From Pampus argenteus (taxonomy: Eukaryota; Chordata; Actinopteri; Scombriformes; Stromateidae): a DNA stretch of 64,000 bases. Location of the stretch: assembly GCA_036937835.1 (NCBI GenBank), contig CM072880.1:19488001-19552000 (forward strand), read 5' to 3'. Positions 59,970 to 64,000 of the stretch are shown piece after piece. Positions within the stretch are counted from its first letter, which is position 1. Each line of letters opens with the position of its first letter. The notes beneath the pieces are model-generated. The model was not told where the DNA came from and did no database searches. It was given only the letters and a program-made list of their open reading frames with translations. The translations under genes were made by a program, and so were the position numbers.

Positions 59970-61220
59970 CAAATCAAATTTATCAAATCAAATTTTATTT
60001 ATATAGCCCATAATCACAAAATACATTTGTCTTAGAGGGCTTTACAATCTGTACAGGGAGTGACACCCTCTGTCCTTAGACCCTTGATTCGAGTGAGGAA
60101 AAACTTGCCCACCAAAAAACCTTTTAACAGGGAAAAAGGTGGAAGAAACCTCAGGAAGAGCCACAGAGGAGGGATCCCTCTCCCAGGACGGACAGACGTG
60201 CAATGATGTCACATGTACAGAACAATCAACATACACATATTGTACACTCACAATGAATAATAGTGATAAATAATGACAAAGATAAAATGAGAATAATGAC
60301 AATGAATGATGAATTATCACAGTAACAGTGAAACTAGTGGTAAAGATACAGATGCACAGTAGCAAATCATTAACTAACTATAATCTGTAATGGGGATATG
60401 GCAACAATGATGACGGTGACAACACACGAAGAAAGATGCCACGCAGGACCACAGCAGCAGACACAGTCCACAAGAACCTGCTGGACGAGAGAGCACAGAA
60501 ACTCCGGGGAAGAAGTTTAATTAGTAACATGATAGATAGATAGATAGATAGATAGATGGATTAGATAGATGGATAGATAAGGAAAGAGAGAACGAGAGAG
60601 TATGTGAGTCCCCCAGCAGTCTAGTTCTATGGCAGCATAACTAAGGGATGACCTGAGCCAGCCCTAATTATAAGCTTTATGAAAAAGGAAAGTCTTAAGT
60701 CTACTCTTAAAGGTGTTGATCGTGTCTGCCTCCCGAACACAGAGTGGTAGTTTATTCCACAGAAGAGGAGCTTGATAGCTGAAAGCTCTGGCTCCCAATC
60801 TACTTTTAGACACTATAGGAACCACAAGGAACCCACCATCCTGGGAGCGCAGTGTTCTAGTGGGGTGGTAAGGTGCTATGAGCTCTTTTAAATATGATGG
60901 TGCCTGACCATGAAGAGCTTTGTAAGTTAGGAGAAGAATTTTAAATTCTATTCTAGATTTAACGGGTAGCCAGTGCAAGGAAGCCAAAATGGGAGAGATG
61001 TGATCTCTGATTTTGGTTCCTGTCAGAACACGTGCAGCAGCGTTCTGAATCAGCTGCAAACTCTTAAGAGACTTATTAGAGCAGCCTGATAGCAAGGAGT
61101 TACAATAGTCCAGCCTAGAAGTAACAAATGCATGGACTAGTTTTTCTGCATCCACTTGAGAAATGATGCGTCTGATTTTGGCAATGTTACGCAAGTGGAA
61201 GAATGCAGTCCTCGAAAGTT
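59970..61220 (-). mobile_element. Family A LINE, left member of head-to-head pair 2
   Basis: A duplicated CAAATCAAATTTATCAAATC tail at the left, the full 3' UTR, then the C-terminal ORF (60664-61220). Its 5' truncation lies about 33 bp further into the ORF than that of pair 1. Confidence 0.9.
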
Positions 61221-61351
61221 TGGATGGAGCAGCTCTTATATCTAGAAACATGGCCAAGTTTATTAGTCGATCTAACCCATGACAATCCAGAGTTGAGACC
61301 AGGAAGCAGAGCTGCAGTCTTACACGCTTCTCTGCGCCTCCACTAGAGCAG

Positions 61352-62401
61352 TTGCCCACCCAATCATCTAGTATAGAGACTGCGTCTGTCCCCCGTCCAC
61401 CTGCATTATTTAAAGATAAAATAAACAGAAGAGGAGTAAATCATAAAAACCTGATAAAAATTAAATCAACATCTCAAAGAGTCCAAAACAAGATAATTAA
61501 ATGTGGACTCCTGAATATTAGGTCCTTGTCCTCTAAAGCTGTTTTAGTAAATGAATTAATATCTGATTATGATATTGATTTATTCTGCCTCACTGAAACC
61601 TGGTTGCAGGAGAATGAATTTGTTAGTTTAAATGAATCCACTCCCCCCACTCATTGTAATACTCATATTCCTCGAAGTACTGGTCGAGGTGGTTGAGTTG
61701 GAGCCATATTTGACTCTAGTTTACTCATTAATCCTAAACCTTAACTAAATTATAATTCATTTAAAAGTCTTGTTCTTAGCCTGACTCACCCATCCTGGAA
61801 AACATTACAGCCAATATTATTTGTTATATTATATCGAGCTCCAGGTCCTTATTATGAATTTCTATCTGAATTTGCAGAATTTGCATCAGGCTTGGTCGTT
61901 AAAACAGATAAAGTAATTATTGTAGGTGATTTTAATATTCATGTCGACAACCATAGTGATAGTCTTAGTACTGCATTTATCTCTTTGTTAGACTCAATTG
62001 GCTTCTGTCAGAGTGTAAATAAACCGACTCATTGTCTGAATCACACTCTTGACCTTATACTCTCATATGGCATTGAAATTGATCATCTAATAGTCTTTCC
62101 ACATAATCCTATCCTATCTGACCATTTTCTAATAACCTTTGAGTTCATACTACTGGACTATAAGCCTTTTTTCAGAAACTCATACAGCAGATGTTTATCT
62201 GACAGTGCTGTAGCCAAATTTAAGGAAACAATTACTATAGTATTAAATTCAATGCCATGTCTTAATGTTACAGAGGACTTAGCAGCTTCCTGTAGCCCCT
62301 CACACATAGATCAGCTCGTTAGTAATACTACAGAGTCATTACAGACAACTCTTGACTCTATTGCACCTCTGAAAAAGAAGACAATAAAACAGAGGAGGTA
62401 A
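61352..62401 (+). pseudogene. Family A LINE ORF2 start and endonuclease, with stops
   Basis: The ATG at 61352 starts MPTQSSSIETASVPRPPA; CGLLNIRSLSSKAVLVNELI and LFCLTETWLQENE follow. A TGA at 61694-61696 falls in the Gly-rich loop. The frame resumes at 61892 with VIIVGDFNIHVDNHSD and ILSDHFLITFEF, then TAA at 62401. Confidence 0.85.
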
Positions 62402-62680
62402 GCACCATGGTATAGCCAGCACACTCACAAATTAAAGCAAGAGGCACGTAAATCTGAACGTAAATGGCGTGCCTCTAAACTGGAAGAATCTCGCCTAGCC
62501 TGGCAAGATAATCTTGCAATTTATAGGAAGGCTCTGCGTAATGCCAGAACAGCCTATTATTCCTCATTAATTGAGGAAAATAAGAACCCCAGGTTTCTCT
62601 TCAGCACTGTAGCCAGGCTAACAGAGAACCACAGCTCTATTGAGTCATCTATTCCTTTAAGCCTAACTAGTAATGACTTC

Positions 62681-63712
62681 ATGAGCTTCTTTAATGATAA
62701 AATTCTAAATATTAGAGACAAAATTCATCACCTTTTGCCCTCATCAGGCACTCATCTGATTACAGATCCAGCAAGTTTGGAAATAGCTATAAAACCTGAC
62801 CTATATTTAGACTGCTTTTCTCCCGTCGACACTAAACAAATAACTACAATAATTTCTTCATCTAAGTCGTCAACCTGTCTCTTAGACCCCATCCCAACCA
62901 GGCTGCTTGTCCTATTAGATCTTGGTGCCGCATTTGACACCATTGACCATCAGATTCTCTTACAGAGACTGGAATATCAAATTGGCATTAAAGGAATCGC
63001 CCTAGGCTGGTTTAAGTCATATTTCCTAGACCGTTCTCAGTTTGTTCATGTTCATGATAAAACCTCCATGCAAACCAAAGTTTCTCATGGAGTCCCACAA
63101 GGTTCTGTATTAGGGCCACTTCTTTTCAGTTTATATATGCTTCCTTTAGGGAACATTATTAGGAATCATTCAATTAACTTTCACTGTTATGCCGACGACA
63201 CCCAATTATATTTATCGATCAAGCCTGATGAAACCAATCACTTGACTAGACTTCAAGCATGCATTAAGGACATAAAAAATTGGATGACCCACAATTTTCT
63301 GATGCTAAATTCAGAAAAAACTGAAGTTCTCGTAATAGGACCCAAACACCTTAGAAACTATCATTCCAGAGATTTAGCCTTAGATGGGATCACCCTGGCC
63401 ACCAGCTCCACCGTAAAAAATCTTGGCGTTGTTTTTGATCAAGACTTGTCCTTTAATAACTATATAAAACAACTTTCGAGGACTGCATTCTTCCACTTGC
63501 GTAACATTGCCAAAATCAGACGCATCATTTCTCAAGTGGATGCAGAAAAACTAGTCCATGCATTTGTTACTTCTAGGCTGGACTATTGTAACTCTTTGCT
63601 ATCAGGCTGCTCTAATAAGTCTCTTAAGAGTTTGCAGCTGATTCAGAACGCTGCTGCACGTGTTCTGACAGGAACCAAAATCAGAGATCACATCTCTCCC
63701 ATTTTGGTTTGA
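62681..63712 (+). pseudogene. Family A LINE RT frame with internal deletion
   Basis: 343 codons. MSFFNDKILNIRDKIHHLLP and STCLLDPIPTRL are followed directly by LVLLDLGAAFDTIDHQ, so the RT fingers are missing. GVPQGSVLGPLLF and YADDTQLY are present. It ends in the tail repeat. Confidence 0.87.
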
Positions 63713-63722
63713 TTTGATTTGA

Positions 63723-64000
63723 AACCTTAGATAAAGAAATTTTAAAATGATGAATGTCACCCACAAGAGCTAATGTATGACAGATTGGGTAACATCTTTT
63801 CAAAATAGCTCATATGGTATTATTAGCAATGAACTCTTGTTTTAACCTGTTAAACTCCTTGATCCTCCAACTGGGGGACCCTGAGTCTCACCGCAGCAAA
63901 AGACATAACACTATGCTAATTATAGCAATATAGTCATACTGCACATCAAATTAAACAGGAGAAAATCCGCTACAAGCACATCATTTTTACATACATCAAA
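63723..64000. other. No feature recognised
   Basis: AT-rich sequence after the LINE tail. Confidence 0.5.

Larger units (their letters stand above)
61221..63722 (+). mobile_element. Family A LINE, right member of head-to-head pair 2
   Basis: Starts in the ORF1 His block region (GGATGGAGCAGCTCTTATAT). ORF2 begins at about 61352. The copy ends in ORF2, joined directly to a TTTGATTTGATTTGA tail at 63708-63722 without 3' UTR. Confidence 0.9.

Overview
The window is a piece of a ray-finned fish chromosome, most likely a spiny-rayed (percomorph) teleost. The evidence is one spliced host gene on the minus strand, buried in fish-type mobile DNA: L2/CR1-like LINEs, Tc1, hAT, Ty3/gypsy, BEL/Pao and an endogenous retrovirus. 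No bacterial-style operons, CRISPR arrays or tRNA genes were seen.

Host gene. Positions 28393 down to 3666 hold a complete ferric-chelate reductase 1 gene (frrs1). I assembled 15 coding exons by eye. They join in one frame of 571 codons plus stop, with reeler, DOMON and cytochrome b561 domains and four candidate heme histidines. Exon 14 is a 20-base micro-exon. An 80-bp decayed copy of exon 9 and its splice acceptor lies about 1.1 kb downstream of the stop codon (2451-2530), cut by a LINE.

Intron 11 (5040-17213) is a nest. An L2-like LINE (family A, 5337-17018) holds a solo LTR. A second LINE (family B) sits in its (TATC)n array. Family B carries a hAT MITE and an endogenous retrovirus. The retrovirus LTRs are about 99% alike, but the PBS, gag, part of protease and most of RT are gone. 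Its pol region has two HxTL/HxSL motifs suggestive of a 2H phosphoesterase-like fold; this is the most novel lead in the window.

Introns 2 and 8 hold solo LTRs with perfect 5-bp target duplications, a 5S-rRNA-headed SINE-like unit and an internally deleted gypsy element.

Right half (29.6-64 kb). This is accessory DNA with no complete host gene recognised. It holds a chromovirus with an intact 956-codon pol frame, mixed LINE copies, two Tc1 relics, a Gmr1-like gypsy in an odd LTR-body-LTR-leader-LTR-end arrangement inside one target duplication, a cut-and-paste MITE, a HECT-domain exon fragment fused to a LINE, a BEL/Pao relic, and two head-to-head pairs of family A LINEs. A third LINE family (C) interrupts another family A copy.

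The TE proteins would have acted together in mobilisation: RT with endonuclease or integrase, with gag and zinc knuckles for packaging. Nearly all are now broken. The family A ORF at 3-1766 and the chromovirus pol frame are the longest intact ones. All coordinates and identities are read by eye, without alignment software.
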